64,000 bases of DNA from Roseateles_C aquae (GCF_032337115.1 NZ_JAVXZY010000002.1:751852-815851), one strand, 5' to 3'; positions 1 to 8,968 are shown, numbered from the stretch's first letter. Notes: generated by a model from the sequence alone, not told the origin. A program made the numbers and translations.

Positions 1-753
1 GGCCAACGTGAAGCCGATCGGCTTGCCCTGGCTGTCCAGCGTCGCGTAGCCAACACCGCTGGCGGCGCCCTGGAAGCCGCAAGCCGGCCCGCTCAGGATG
101 CCCACCACCGAGAACAGGTTCTTGCCCGTGCTCGACGCGCTGATGCGGCTGTTGCTGAAGCCGCAGGCGCTGCTGTCGCTGAGCAGGGCGCGATCGCGAT
201 TGGCGCCGGACAGGCTCAACACCGCCATCGCATGGCCGCTTTGCTTGCTGACGTAGCGGCCATAGACGCTCTCCAGCGTGGGCGCCTGCTCGTAGCCCTT
301 GTCATAGCTGAGCGTGAGCTTGCGCGGCTCGCTCGAGTCCAGGCCCTTGCCGACCTGGAATTGCAGACTTTGCTGGCTGCTGCCCTGGCCCTGGCTGACG
401 GTGGCCATCGCCACGCTTTGGTAGAAGCCGCCGGCCACATGGCGGTAGTAGCCCATGCCGGTGCTGCTGGCATTGCCCGGCTTGAGGGCATCGCTGTTCA
501 GATTGCTCATGAACAGCGCCTCGATGGCCGCGCCATTGCCGTTGTTCAGCACCGCGTAGGCGTAGCCGTCGGCGTCGGCCAGCAGCGTCGTCTTCAGGCT
601 GTCCAGGCCCGAGGCCGCCGTGCCCTGCCACAGGCCTTCGGGATTCACGGCGGTCGGGGGCGGCGGAGTGACGGAGTCGCCCGAGCCACCGCCACCGCAG
701 GCGGTCAAGAGGCAGAGGGTCAGCGGGGCGAGCAGCGCGGTGATGCGGTTCAT
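1..753 (-). CDS. Putative secreted lipoprotein, 3' end outside window
   Basis: The frame stays open for 251 codons from an ATG at 753 to the window edge, so the C-terminus is missing. The N-terminus is a typical type II signal peptide: MNRITALLAPLTL, then the lipobox LLTAC with the lipidated Cys near residue 19. A GGGGSGDS linker and a proline run follow, as in many outer-membrane lipoproteins. GGAG lies 6 bases before the ATG. The rest is rich in Gly, Ser and Ala (for example GLWQGTAASGLDS and AYAVLNNGNGAAIEALF) and I do not recognise a family. Function is unknown. It is 164 bases upstream of, and codirectional with, the chemoreceptor gene ending at 918, but nothing ties it to motility. Confidence 0.75.
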   Translation of the reverse strand, partial: MNRITALLAPLTLCLLTACGGGGSGDSVTPPPPTAVNPEGLWQGTAASGLDSLKTTLLADADGYAYAVLNNGNGAAIEALFMSNLNSDALKPGNASSTGMGYYRHVAGGFYQSVAMATVSQGQGSSQQSLQFQVGKGLDSSEPRKLTLSYDKGYEQAPTLESVYGRYVSKQSGHAMAVLSLSGANRDRALLSDSSACGFSNSRISASSTGKNLFSVVGILSGPACGFQGAASGVGYATLDSQGKPIGFTLA

Positions 754-917
754 AAAGGTCTCCAAGATTTGTAGCTGGCGTGACGGGCGCTGTGGCCAGC
801 GGAGCAAGTCCGCGTTCATCAACTGAAGCCTGAATCTTAGAAACCGGGCGGGTTTTGGTCTGTTGGCGCTGTGTGCTGGCTCTTTGACAGTCTGTGACAG
901 AGGCGGCGGCGGCGCCG

Positions 918-2261
918 TCAGAAGCCAAAGGCCAGCCTGAGGCCACCCCAGTGCCGGCCGCGCACGATGATGGGCGCCGAAGCCTCCTTGAGCAGCACAA
1001 ACTTGCCGCCGCCCATGTCGCGGCGGTAGGTCTGCAGCAGGAAGGGACGCTGATTGCGTGCCGAGGCCAGGCCGGTGCGATCGTTGAAGATGCGCCGGTA
1101 GCGGCTGTTGGCGGTGTTCCAGACCAGATCGCCGGCCCGCTGCGGCTGACAATATTTGCGGTTGTGGGTGGCAACATAGCCGTTGCGATCGACGGCGATG
1201 CAGTAGACCACCTTCTCGCTCAGGCTCAGCATGCGCTCCTGTACCGCCGGGAACAAGCGATCAGCCAATTCAACAAAGGCCGAGAGGTGTTGCGCCGGCG
1301 CGGTGCCAGGGATGGGCCGGTACTGCTCATCGAAGAGCTGGCTTTCCTTGATCTGCCCCTGGGCCAGCGCCTGCTCCAGCAGGCCGGCAATCTCGCTGGC
1401 CGCCGCCTGGGCGGCTTCGATATAGCGCGAGTCTTCAACCTTGACACCCGACGAGGCGATCTGCTCGATCAACTCCTCGGACAGGCGCAGAAAGCGATCG
1501 CTGCAGGCAAAGGCGGTGTCCAGATTGCGCATGGTCTGGCCGACCTCCTGCTGCAGCCCGGCGGCGCGGCCGGCCAGCTGCTCGGTGGTCTGCAGGCTCT
1601 GGCGCGCGGCCTGCGCGATCCGCTCCACGTCACCGGCCACCGCCGCGAAGGCGCTGTGAATGGCGCTCTGGCCCTTGGCGCTGCCGGCAGCGCCGCCGGC
1701 ATTGAGTTCGTTGCTGAACACCGCAATGCGCGCATCCAGTGCCGCCACCGTGCTCATGATGGCCTTAGATGAACTCTCCACCTTGCCGGCCAGATCCTTG
1801 ACCGCATCGGCGACCACGCCAAAGCCGCGCCCGGCTTCGCCAGCCCGCTTGGCTTCAACCGAGGCGTTGAAGGCCACCAGCCGCGTCTGCAGCGCGATGG
1901 CGGTGATGTCTGAGGCGGCGTCGGACACCTGCTTCAGCGTCTGCACCATGGCGGTGACCTCCGCCCCCATGCCTTGCAAGGCCGCACGGGCCCGCTCGAC
2001 GGCTGTGAGGGACTGGCTGGTGCCCTGGGCAATGCCCTGCTGGGCGCCTTGCACCTGTTGCAGCTCGCTGACCAGCGCGCCCATGGCCTGGCCCTGCTGT
2101 TGCACGGTTTTCTGGGTGTCTTCGAGTACGCCGCGCACCTCGGCGGCGTCGCGTCCCAGGTGTGAGACCGACTGCGACAGCTTCAGCACGAGGCTGCCCG
2201 CATCGGCAGCCTCCGATCGATGAGCGCCTGTCGCGGCGCTGCCCTGCCCCCATCCGGCCAT
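918..2261 (-). CDS. Soluble methyl-accepting chemotaxis protein with C-terminal sensor domain
   Basis: This 447-residue receptor-like protein has no transmembrane segment, so it should be cytoplasmic. The order is reversed compared with ordinary receptors: the coiled-coil signalling domain comes first (about residues 25-290) and a Cache/PAS-like sensor is last (about 345-447), with VVYCIAVDRNGYVATHN and a RRDMGGGKFV stretch. The hairpin tip reads ALQTRLVAFNASVEAKRAGE, a divergent version of the usual QTNILALNAAVEAARAGE. AGGGAG sits 7 bases before the ATG. It is the last gene after flhB-flhA-flhF-flhG-fliA, 71 bases downstream of fliA, so it is probably cotranscribed with sigma-28. The ligand is unknown. 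The altered tip may weaken CheA/CheW contact, or suit a different partner. Confidence 0.85.
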   Translation of the reverse strand: MAGWGQGSAATGAHRSEAADAGSLVLKLSQSVSHLGRDAAEVRGVLEDTQKTVQQQGQAMGALVSELQQVQGAQQGIAQGTSQSLTAVERARAALQGMGAEVTAMVQTLKQVSDAASDITAIALQTRLVAFNASVEAKRAGEAGRGFGVVADAVKDLAGKVESSSKAIMSTVAALDARIAVFSNELNAGGAAGSAKGQSAIHSAFAAVAGDVERIAQAARQSLQTTEQLAGRAAGLQQEVGQTMRNLDTAFACSDRFLRLSEELIEQIASSGVKVEDSRYIEAAQAAASEIAGLLEQALAQGQIKESQLFDEQYRPIPGTAPAQHLSAFVELADRLFPAVQERMLSLSEKVVYCIAVDRNGYVATHNRKYCQPQRAGDLVWNTANSRYRRIFNDRTGLASARNQRPFLLQTYRRDMGGGKFVLLKEASAPIIVRGRHWGGLRLAFGF

Positions 2262-2332
2262 AGTGGCTCTCCCTGATGATGGTGCGGCTTATCGATTGCG
2301 CCGCCGCCTGGCGCCACACCTTGCTGGCCTTT

Positions 2333-3046
2333 CTACCAGTCGCGCAGCTTGACGCGCAAGCGTGCAATGGCCTGGCTGTGCAGCTGGCAGACGCGCGATT
2401 CGGTCACCTTCAGCACGGCGGCGATTTCCTTGAGGTTCATGTCGTGCTCGTAGTACATGCTCATCACGTACTGCTCGCGCTCGGGCAGGTTCTTGATCGC
2501 GGCGACCAGGGCCTGGCGCATCCGGTGATCCTGCAGCAGGGCCATCGGGTTGCGGCTGTCGTCGGCGACATGGCGGTCCAGGTAGTCCTCGTCGCCATCG
2601 TCGCCGGACATGTCTTCCAGATGCACCAGCTGGGTGCCGCGCACCTTGCCCAGCAGCTCCTGGTACTCGGCCAGCGTGATGCCCATCTCGACGGCAATCT
2701 CGGACTCATGCGGCGCCCGGCCCAGCTTTTGCTCCAGCTTGTGCACCGCGCTCTCGATGGTGCGCTGCTGGCGGCGTGTGCCGCGGCTCATCCAGTCGCC
2801 GCCGCGCAGCTCATCCAGCATGGCGCCGCGGATGCGCTGGGTGGCGAAGGTCTCGAACTGCACGCCCTGGCCGATGTCGAATCGGCTCAGTGCATCGGTC
2901 AGCCCGATCAGACCGACCTGAATCAGATCGTCGATCTCCACATTCGCCGGCAGTTTGGCGATCATCTGGTGTGCCAGTCGTCGCACCAGCGGGCTGTATT
3001 GCCTGATCAGCGCGGAATTGTCGAGGCGGCCTTTGGCGGTATACAT
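2333..3046 (-). CDS. fliA: RNA polymerase sigma-28 factor for flagellar operons
   Basis: FliA directs RNA polymerase to late flagellar, motor and chemotaxis genes. The 237-residue product has the sigma-70-family layout: region 2 with DDLIQVGLIGLTDAL and FETFATQRIRGAMLDELR, a region 3 helix, and region 4 ending in a helix-turn-helix (LKEIAAVLKVTESRVCQLH). Its length matches FliA (about 240). I chose the ATG at 3046, with AGGAG 6 bases upstream; an ATG directly before it (3049) is also possible. The gene follows flhG closely. Promoter-like sequences matching its consensus are found before motA, cheY, fliE, fliC1, fliC2, fliD, fliS and the second cheY in this window. No anti-sigma factor FlgM gene is present here. 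Confidence 0.97.
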   Translation of the reverse strand: MYTAKGRLDNSALIRQYSPLVRRLAHQMIAKLPANVEIDDLIQVGLIGLTDALSRFDIGQGVQFETFATQRIRGAMLDELRGGDWMSRGTRRQQRTIESAVHKLEQKLGRAPHESEIAVEMGITLAEYQELLGKVRGTQLVHLEDMSGDDGDEDYLDRHVADDSRNPMALLQDHRMRQALVAAIKNLPEREQYVMSMYYEHDMNLKEIAAVLKVTESRVCQLHSQAIARLRVKLRDW

Positions 3047-3065
3047 CATCAGCTCCTGCGGCGTA

Positions 3066-3875
3066 TCAATTGGTGGCCAGGGCCACACGGGCACGTCCGG
3101 TCGGCACCAGCGGACGCAATGGGCTTGCGTTGACGCTGGCCTCCAGCGCCACGCCCGGAGGCGCGGCCATCAGCAGTTCGCGCGCCAGATGGCGCATCTC
3201 GGCAGTCAGCGGCGCGGTGGCGGGCTGCTTGGGGTCCATGCAAGCCCAGTCGCGCAGCACGGCGCCGAGGAAGCCATCGGCGCAGCTGCTGATCTGCTGA
3301 GCAATCCGCTCGGCCAGGCGCAGCTGCGGCGGGCAGGCCAGCAACATGCTGTAGACCATCAGGCCGGCGCGCTGGCTCAGCCACTTCATGCCGGCATAGG
3401 CGTGGGTGACGCTTTGCGTGTCGGTATCGGCCAGCAGCACCGGCCGTACCTCGCGCGAGGCCAGCACGCGCGACAGCTCGGCCGCGCTGGCGTGCAGCAG
3501 CACGACATCGGCGAAAGGCGCCGCATCGGTGATCGCTTCGAGGAACTGGGCGGCCGAGCCGTTGGCGTTGATATAGCGCAGCGGCAGGCCACGCGCGGCC
3601 AGGTAGGACACCTTGGGCGACAGGCCCTCGACACAGCTGGCCAGATCCACCGCGGCCAGCTCCGACGGCGCCGGCGACAGCTCGCCGGCGTCGACGACCA
3701 GCGTGTGCAGACCGAGCTCGCTGAAGGCCGCGCACAGGCCTTCCAGCAGCACGCCAGCGCCCATCACATGCGGGTTGCTGAGCACGGGGATGAAGCGGAC
3801 ACGCGAGCCGGCAAACAGGCGGCGCAGGCCGTCAGCCTGGTCTTGCGGCATCGCGGGAGAGTAAGGGTCGCGCAT
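3066..3875 (-). CDS. flhG: FlhG/FleN-like flagellar number regulator lacking a P-loop
   Basis: The position between flhF and fliA is that of flhG (fleN), a MinD-type ATPase that limits flagellar number together with FlhF. The 269-residue protein begins with the DQADGLRRLF element expected of FlhG, which contacts the assembly machinery or FlhF. The MinD-like core is degenerate: where KGGxGKT should be, the sequence reads SNPHVMGAGVLLEGL with no Lys. A Walker-B-like LVVDAG follows. So it may bind no ATP, or bind it differently. Start is the ATG at 3875; an internal Met at 3851 is possible. The call rests on N-terminal motif and gene order; the name is given with moderate confidence. It could also be read as a lineage-specific regulator. 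Confidence 0.75.
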   Translation of the reverse strand: MRDPYSPAMPQDQADGLRRLFAGSRVRFIPVLSNPHVMGAGVLLEGLCAAFSELGLHTLVVDAGELSPAPSELAAVDLASCVEGLSPKVSYLAARGLPLRYINANGSAAQFLEAITDAAPFADVVLLHASAAELSRVLASREVRPVLLADTDTQSVTHAYAGMKWLSQRAGLMVYSMLLACPPQLRLAERIAQQISSCADGFLGAVLRDWACMDPKQPATAPLTAEMRHLARELLMAAPPGVALEASVNASPLRPLVPTGRARVALATN

Positions 3876-3901
3876 AGGGTTCTCTTGGCTTTCGCTCGGG
3901 C

Positions 3902-5539
3902 TCAGTTCAAGCCCATGGCTGCAGGAGTGCCGGTGGCGAGCGCGGGGCCGCCGGCAAAGATCAGGTTGACGTCGGCGCTGTCCATGCGCCAGGCCGGCGC
4001 GGCGCCGCTGCGCAGCGCACGCTGCACCAGGGCCTGGGCCGACAGGCGGTGCCAGTCTTCCGGCACCCGCTGGCCATTGGCCACGCCGATGACACGCAGC
4101 TTGTGGCGGATCATGGTGTCCAGCGCCGGGGCCATCTTGACGGCCTCATCGATCTTGGACAGCACCACGCCATGGCAGCTGGCGGCGCGCCAGGCGGTGA
4201 CCACGTCTTCTATCGTCTCGCCCTGCTGGGCCGAGTTGATGACCAGCAGGCGGCGGATGCTGGGGTGGGCCAGCATATCGAGCAATTCGGTAGTGCGGCT
4301 GTCGCGCTGGGCCATGCCAGCGGTGTCGATCAGCACCATCTTTTTGCCCGACAGCAACTCCAGCAGGTCTTCCAGCGAGGTGCGGTCATGGGCGGTGTGC
4401 ACCGGCACGCCAAGGATGCGGCCATAGGCGCGCAGCTGTTCGTGGGCACCAACCCGGTAGGCGTCCAGCGTGATCAGGCCCAGCTGGCTGGCACCGTGGC
4501 GGGTGGCGAAGGCCGCAGCGATCTTGGCCGTGGTGGTGGTCTTGCCGACGCCGGTGGAGCCGATCAGTGCGAACACGCCGCCCTGCTCTTCCAGTGCCGG
4601 GCTCATTTCGTCGGTCAGCAGATTGCGCGCCAGCACATTGGCGGCCCAGCTGAGTTCGTCATGGGGCCCCTGCTTGCTGTCGTCGAAATGAGCCGGGCAG
4701 CCCTCGACCAGCTTGCGCACCAGGGCCGGCGAGAAGCCGACTTCGAGCAGCTTCTGCGTCAGCCGCGCCTGCACCGGCTGGCGCTGCAGCTTCTCCATGA
4801 AGGCCAGGGCGCCAAAGCGCTCCTCGATCAGGCCCTTCATCGAGCGCAGCTCCTTCATCATGTCCTGCTGGTCGCGGCCGGGTTGCAGCTCGGCCAGTGT
4901 CGGCAGCCGGGCCTCGGCGGAAACACGGATCTCATCGCGCAGCACCGGCGGCACACGGCGTGCCGGCTCGGCCGGCGCCTCGGCACGCGACATGTCGACA
5001 CGGCGGGCGCCCATCGCCTGCATCGCTGCCTGGGCGCGCAGCTGGCGGGCTTCCTGCAGCGAGGGCACGCCCTCGGGCAGCGGCGCGGCGGCGGCGCGCG
5101 CCGCCAGCTCGCTTTCCAGCGGATCGGGTTGACCGTTGAGTTCGGCCTGGCGGCGCTTGAGCATCCGTTCACGGACATAGTCCTGGAAGGACAGCGTGCT
5201 CATCGCCAGCGTCTGCACATCGGCCTCGACCGGCGTGCCAGTGGCACCGAACTCGGCCAGCCGCGGATCGCGGCGCTCAAAGTCACGCGCGGCACGGGCG
5301 TTCAGCGGGGCCGCAGCCGGTGCGGCAGGGCGTGCGGCGACGCGGCTCGGCGCATTGACGCGCGGAGCGGTGGCCGCCACGCGCTCGATCTGCTTCATGC
5401 CCTCGGGTGCCATGGCCAGCACCTCGATGCCGTCCGGGCAAGGCTTGTTGGAAAGCACCACGGCGTCTTCGCCAAAGGCCTGGCGGACCAGCGCCATGGC
5501 CTCACGCGTGCTGCGGGCGGTAAAGCGCTTGACGTTCAT
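3902..5539 (-). CDS. flhF: Flagellar SRP-type GTPase FlhF
   Basis: FlhF is an SRP-family GTPase that sets the place and number of polar flagella. The 545-residue protein has the basic N-terminal B domain (MNVKRFTARSTREAMALV), a long Ala/Pro-rich variable stretch (about 55-200), an N domain and a GTPase domain. The P-loop GSTGVGKTT is at about 327-335, followed by LITLDAYRVGAHEQL, DTAG at about 405 and a SKID guanine-specificity motif near 460 in place of TKLD. Its ATG overlaps the flhA stop codon (ATGA), which suggests translational coupling. FlhF implies polar flagella, although FlhDC is more often linked with peritrichous flagellation. Confidence 0.96.
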   Translation of the reverse strand: MNVKRFTARSTREAMALVRQAFGEDAVVLSNKPCPDGIEVLAMAPEGMKQIERVAATAPRVNAPSRVAARPAAPAAAPLNARAARDFERRDPRLAEFGATGTPVEADVQTLAMSTLSFQDYVRERMLKRRQAELNGQPDPLESELAARAAAAPLPEGVPSLQEARQLRAQAAMQAMGARRVDMSRAEAPAEPARRVPPVLRDEIRVSAEARLPTLAELQPGRDQQDMMKELRSMKGLIEERFGALAFMEKLQRQPVQARLTQKLLEVGFSPALVRKLVEGCPAHFDDSKQGPHDELSWAANVLARNLLTDEMSPALEEQGGVFALIGSTGVGKTTTTAKIAAAFATRHGASQLGLITLDAYRVGAHEQLRAYGRILGVPVHTAHDRTSLEDLLELLSGKKMVLIDTAGMAQRDSRTTELLDMLAHPSIRRLLVINSAQQGETIEDVVTAWRAASCHGVVLSKIDEAVKMAPALDTMIRHKLRVIGVANGQRVPEDWHRLSAQALVQRALRSGAAPAWRMDSADVNLIFAGGPALATGTPAAMGLN

Positions 5540-7626
5540 GCTGTGCCTCCGATGATGGAGCCGATTCGGATCGAATGGGTTTCAGGAATCTCGCTGTGGC
5601 CCAGCACCTTCAGGCGCGGCGCGGCACGGCGCAGCAAGCGGGCCAGCGGGGCGCGGATCAGATCGGGCACCAGCAGGCAGGCAGGCACGCCGCGGTCTTC
5701 CTGGGCCTGGCTGGTCTCGGCGGCGCTGCGTGCCAGCGTGTCGGCCACGCCCGGGTCCAGCGCGGCGCCGTGGGGGGAATTCAGGGCCTGGGTGACCAGA
5801 CGCTCCAGTTCGGGCTCGAGCGCAATCACGTCGAGCTCCTTCACCGGGCCATAGATCTGCTGGACGATGGCCGGCGCGATGTGGGTGCGGATGCGGCGGG
5901 CCATCTCGGCCGGATCGGTCACGCCCGGGCTGTTCTCGGCGATGCACTCGACGATGGAGCGCATATCGCGGATGTGCACGCCCTCCTCCAGCAGCAGCTG
6001 GAGCACGCGTTGCAGTGTGGCGATGCCGACCATTTTGGGAATCACGTCTTCGATCAGTTGGGGCGACAGGCGGGTCAGGTGGTCGACCAGCTGCTGCGTC
6101 TCCACCCGACCCAGCAAACGGGCCGCGTGGACTTGCATCAAGTGTGAAAGATGGGTGGCGATGACGGTCGAACAATCAACCACCGTAAACCCATTCATTT
6201 GGGCCATTTCGCGCTGGCGCTCCTCGATCCAGACGGCCGGCAGGCCGAAGGCCGGATCGGTGGTTTGCGCGCCGATCAGCTTCTGCGTCGCATGGCCTGG
6301 ATTGATGGCCAGCCACATGCCCGGATAGGCCTCGGCCTCGCCGATCACCGCACCGCGCAGCGTCAGCCGGTACTGGCTGGGGCGCAGTTCCAGGTTGTCG
6401 CGGATATGAACGGCCGGCGGCAGAAAGCCGACCTCCTGGGCGAACTTGCGCCGCACGCCCTTGATGCGCGAGAGCAGATCGCCCTCCTTGTTCTTGTCCA
6501 CCAGCGTGATCAGCCGGTAGCCGACCTCCAGGCCCAGCGTGTCGATGGGCACCAGATCGTCCCAGCTGGCCTCGGCATTGACCTCGGGTGCGGCCACCGG
6601 CGGTGGTGCGGCCTTGGCGCGGGCGGCGGCCTGGTCGCGGGTGCGGGCGAACCAGGCCATATAGCCCAGGCCGGCGGCGATCAGCAGGAAGACCAGGTGC
6701 GGCATGCCCGGGATCAGGCCCAGCATGCCGACGACACCGGCGGTGATGGCCAGCGACTTGGCCGAGCCAAAGACCTGCCGGCCGATCATCGAACCGATGT
6801 CCTTGTCCTTGCCGACGCGCGACACCACCATGGCCGCAGCCACCGAGATCAGCAGCGCCGGCACCTGCGCGACCAGCGCATCACCAACCGCCAGCAGGAT
6901 GTAGGAATTGGCCGCCTGCGCGGCCGACAGGCTGTGCTGGGCGACGCCGATGATGAAGCCGCCGATGATGTTGATGAAGAGGATCAGGATGCCGGCCACC
7001 GCATCGCCGCGGACGAACTTGCTGGCACCGTCCATGGAGCCGAAGAAGTCTGCTTCGTCGCTCAGCTCGGCGCGGCGGCGCTTGGCCTCCTTCTCGTCGA
7101 TCAGGCCGGCATTCAGGTCGGCATCGACGGCCATCTGCTTGCCCGGCATCGCATCCAGCGTGAAGCGCGCTCCCACCTCGGCGATCCGCTCGGCGCCCTT
7201 GGTGACGACGATGAAGTTGATCACCACCAGGATGGCGAAGACGATCAGGCCGACGGCGAAATTGCCGCCGATCAGGAAGTGGCCGAAGGACTCGATCACC
7301 CGGCCCGCCGCGCCGGTGCCGGTGTGGCCTTCCAGCAGCACGACGCGGGTCGAGGCCACGTTCAGCGACAGGCGCATCAGCGTGGTCAGCAGCAACACCG
7401 TCGGGAAGGCGGCGAAATCCAGTGGCCGCAGCATATGGGCGGCCACCATCATCACCATGATGGCCATGGCGATATTGAAGGTGAACAGCAGGTCCAGCAC
7501 AAAGGGCGGCAGCGGCAGCACCATCATCGACAGAATCATGATGATGGCCAGCGGTGCGCCCAAAGCGCCCACCACGGCCGCGCGCGGGCCCAGCAGCGCC
7601 TGCAGCTGTGCAATCAAGGCGTTCAT
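5536..7626 (-). CDS. flhA: Flagellar export gate protein FlhA
   Basis: FlhA is the large inner-membrane subunit of the flagellar type III export gate; its cytoplasmic domain docks chaperone-substrate complexes. The 696-residue product has the usual length. Hydrophobic segments lie within about residues 15-330, including the conserved cytoplasmic FHIPEP loop region (ARFTLDAMPGKQMAVDADLNAG). The cytoplasmic domain runs from about 350 to the end. The start overlaps the flhB stop codon and the stop overlaps the flhF start, so flhB-flhA-flhF form one tightly coupled unit. Confidence 0.98.
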   Translation of the reverse strand: MNALIAQLQALLGPRAAVVGALGAPLAIIMILSMMVLPLPPFVLDLLFTFNIAMAIMVMMVAAHMLRPLDFAAFPTVLLLTTLMRLSLNVASTRVVLLEGHTGTGAAGRVIESFGHFLIGGNFAVGLIVFAILVVINFIVVTKGAERIAEVGARFTLDAMPGKQMAVDADLNAGLIDEKEAKRRRAELSDEADFFGSMDGASKFVRGDAVAGILILFINIIGGFIIGVAQHSLSAAQAANSYILLAVGDALVAQVPALLISVAAAMVVSRVGKDKDIGSMIGRQVFGSAKSLAITAGVVGMLGLIPGMPHLVFLLIAAGLGYMAWFARTRDQAAARAKAAPPPVAAPEVNAEASWDDLVPIDTLGLEVGYRLITLVDKNKEGDLLSRIKGVRRKFAQEVGFLPPAVHIRDNLELRPSQYRLTLRGAVIGEAEAYPGMWLAINPGHATQKLIGAQTTDPAFGLPAVWIEERQREMAQMNGFTVVDCSTVIATHLSHLMQVHAARLLGRVETQQLVDHLTRLSPQLIEDVIPKMVGIATLQRVLQLLLEEGVHIRDMRSIVECIAENSPGVTDPAEMARRIRTHIAPAIVQQIYGPVKELDVIALEPELERLVTQALNSPHGAALDPGVADTLARSAAETSQAQEDRGVPACLLVPDLIRAPLARLLRRAAPRLKVLGHSEIPETHSIRIGSIIGGTA

Positions 7627-8804
7627 GCCTCATCCTCCAGGTCGGCGTCGCCTGGCACGCCGGCATTCGGTTTGTGATGCGGGTCCAGCTCGGGCGGCAC
7701 CTGCGGATCGGGGGCGTGGTCGGGCGCCACACCGCGGCCGGCCATCGCGGCCTTGAGCTGATAGACGTAGGCCAGCACCTGGGCCACGGCGGCGAACAAC
7801 GCGGCGGGGATCTCGCGGTCCAGCTCGGCGTGGGCATAGAGCGCCCGCGCCAGCATCGGTGACTGCAGCACTGGCACCTTGGATTCGCGCGCGACATCGC
7901 GGATCTTCATCGCCAACAGATCGGCGCCCTTGGCGATCACGCGTGGCGCCGCCATCGTCGCGTCGTCGTACTTCAGCGCCACCGCATAGTGGGTCGGGTT
8001 CATCACCACCAGATCGGCCTGCGGCACGGCGGCCAGCATGCGCCGCTTGGCCAGCTCGCGCATCTTGGCCTTCATCTTGGCCTTCATCTCCAGGTTGCCT
8101 TCGGCTTCCTTGAGTTCCTGCTTGGCCTCTTCACGCGACATGCGCAGCCGCTTCATGTAGAGCTGGCGCTGCAAGGGCACATCGATGACGGCAAAGAGTG
8201 CCAAGGCCAGGCCCAGAAAGGCCAGGCCCCCGAGCAGCTGCTGGCCGGCATAGGCCAGGGCGCTGGGCAACGGTACGGCCATGATGCCGATGAAGCTGGC
8301 GATGCGATCTTTCATCACCATGGCCGCGATCAGGCCCAGCACCAGGGCCAACGCCACGGCCTTCAGCGCCTGGCCCAGGCCCTGCCACTGGAACAGGCGG
8401 CCAAAGCCTTCGATCGGGTTCAGGTGCGAGAAGCGCGGCGCCAGCGGCTTCATCGTCCAGTTCCAGCCGCCGCTGGCGATATTGGCGCCAATGGCCAGCA
8501 AGGCCAGCAGGCCCGAGACCGGCAGCACAAAGGCCATGGCCTTGAGCGTGAGCAGCTCCAGCCGTTCACCCATGAAGCCGGGGCGGGCCAGCAGGCTGGC
8601 GTCGAAACGCAGCGACTCGGCCAGCATCTGCTGCAGCCAGTCGCTGGCCTGCGGCGCACCAAGGGACAGCATCACGCCAGCGCCGACCATCATCACGAAA
8701 TGGGCGAGATCGCGCGAGCGCGGCACCTGGCCCTCGGCCCGAGATCGTTTGATCTTCTTGGCTGAGGCCGGTAAGTTTCTGTCTTGTGCGTCTTGGTCGG
8801 CCAT
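7623..8804 (-). CDS. flhB: Flagellar export gate and substrate-specificity switch FlhB
   Basis: FlhB is the export-apparatus protein that cleaves itself and switches secretion from rod/hook to filament substrates. The 393-residue protein has the charged N-terminus (MADQDAQDRNLPASAKKIKRSRAEG), four membrane segments and a cytoplasmic domain with the autocleavage site NPTH (VVMNPTHYAVALKYD). The C-terminal tail is rich in Pro, His and Asp. I chose the ATG at 8804 because MADxD matches FlhB N-termini; a GTG at 8816 is an in-frame alternative. A perfect 8-bp hairpin lies just upstream and covers the GTG. First gene of flhB-flhA-flhF-flhG-fliA-receptor. Confidence 0.97.
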   Translation of the reverse strand: MADQDAQDRNLPASAKKIKRSRAEGQVPRSRDLAHFVMMVGAGVMLSLGAPQASDWLQQMLAESLRFDASLLARPGFMGERLELLTLKAMAFVLPVSGLLALLAIGANIASGGWNWTMKPLAPRFSHLNPIEGFGRLFQWQGLGQALKAVALALVLGLIAAMVMKDRIASFIGIMAVPLPSALAYAGQQLLGGLAFLGLALALFAVIDVPLQRQLYMKRLRMSREEAKQELKEAEGNLEMKAKMKAKMRELAKRRMLAAVPQADLVVMNPTHYAVALKYDDATMAAPRVIAKGADLLAMKIRDVARESKVPVLQSPMLARALYAHAELDREIPAALFAAVAQVLAYVYQLKAAMAGRGVAPDHAPDPQVPPELDPHHKPNAGVPGDADLEDEA

Positions 8805-8812
8805 GGCGGGAT

Positions 8813-8832
8813 GCACGCCTATTGAGGCGTGC
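8813..8832 (-). promoter_or_regulatory. Leader hairpin immediately upstream of flhB
   Basis: On the minus strand GCACGCCT, loop CAAT, AGGCGTGC forms a perfect 8-bp stem ending 8 bases before the flhB ATG. It overlaps the position where a ribosome-binding site should be and contains the alternative GTG start. There is no T-tract after it, so it is not a terminator. A role in translation control of flhB is an inference. Confidence 0.4.
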
Positions 8833-8911
8833 TGCCATTCTTGGCCGCCAGAGCCGGGAACTTAAGCGAGATAAGGCGGGCGAATCAGGCCGTCATTCGA
8901 GCCTGCGCACC

Positions 8912-8946
8912 GTGCAAAAACGACAAACCCGCCAAACGGCGGGTTT
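8912..8946 (-). terminator. Rho-independent terminator after cheZ
   Basis: AAACCCGCC (8925-8933) pairs perfectly with GGCGGGTTT (8938-8946) around a 4-base loop. Read on the minus strand the hairpin is followed by GTCGTTTTT. It lies 22 bases past the cheZ stop and separates cheY-cheZ from the flhB operon. Confidence 0.8.
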
Positions 8947-8968
8947 CCAGGATCCAAAGCGTGTCGCT

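Noticed and set aside
302..1177. Long open frames on the strand opposite or across known genes (for example 302-1177 minus, 16662-18107 minus, 24201-25181 minus).
   Set aside because: They are antisense or frame-shifted copies of clear genes, have Arg/Ala/Pro-rich translations and no domain, and arise because GC-rich codons rarely form stops on other frames.
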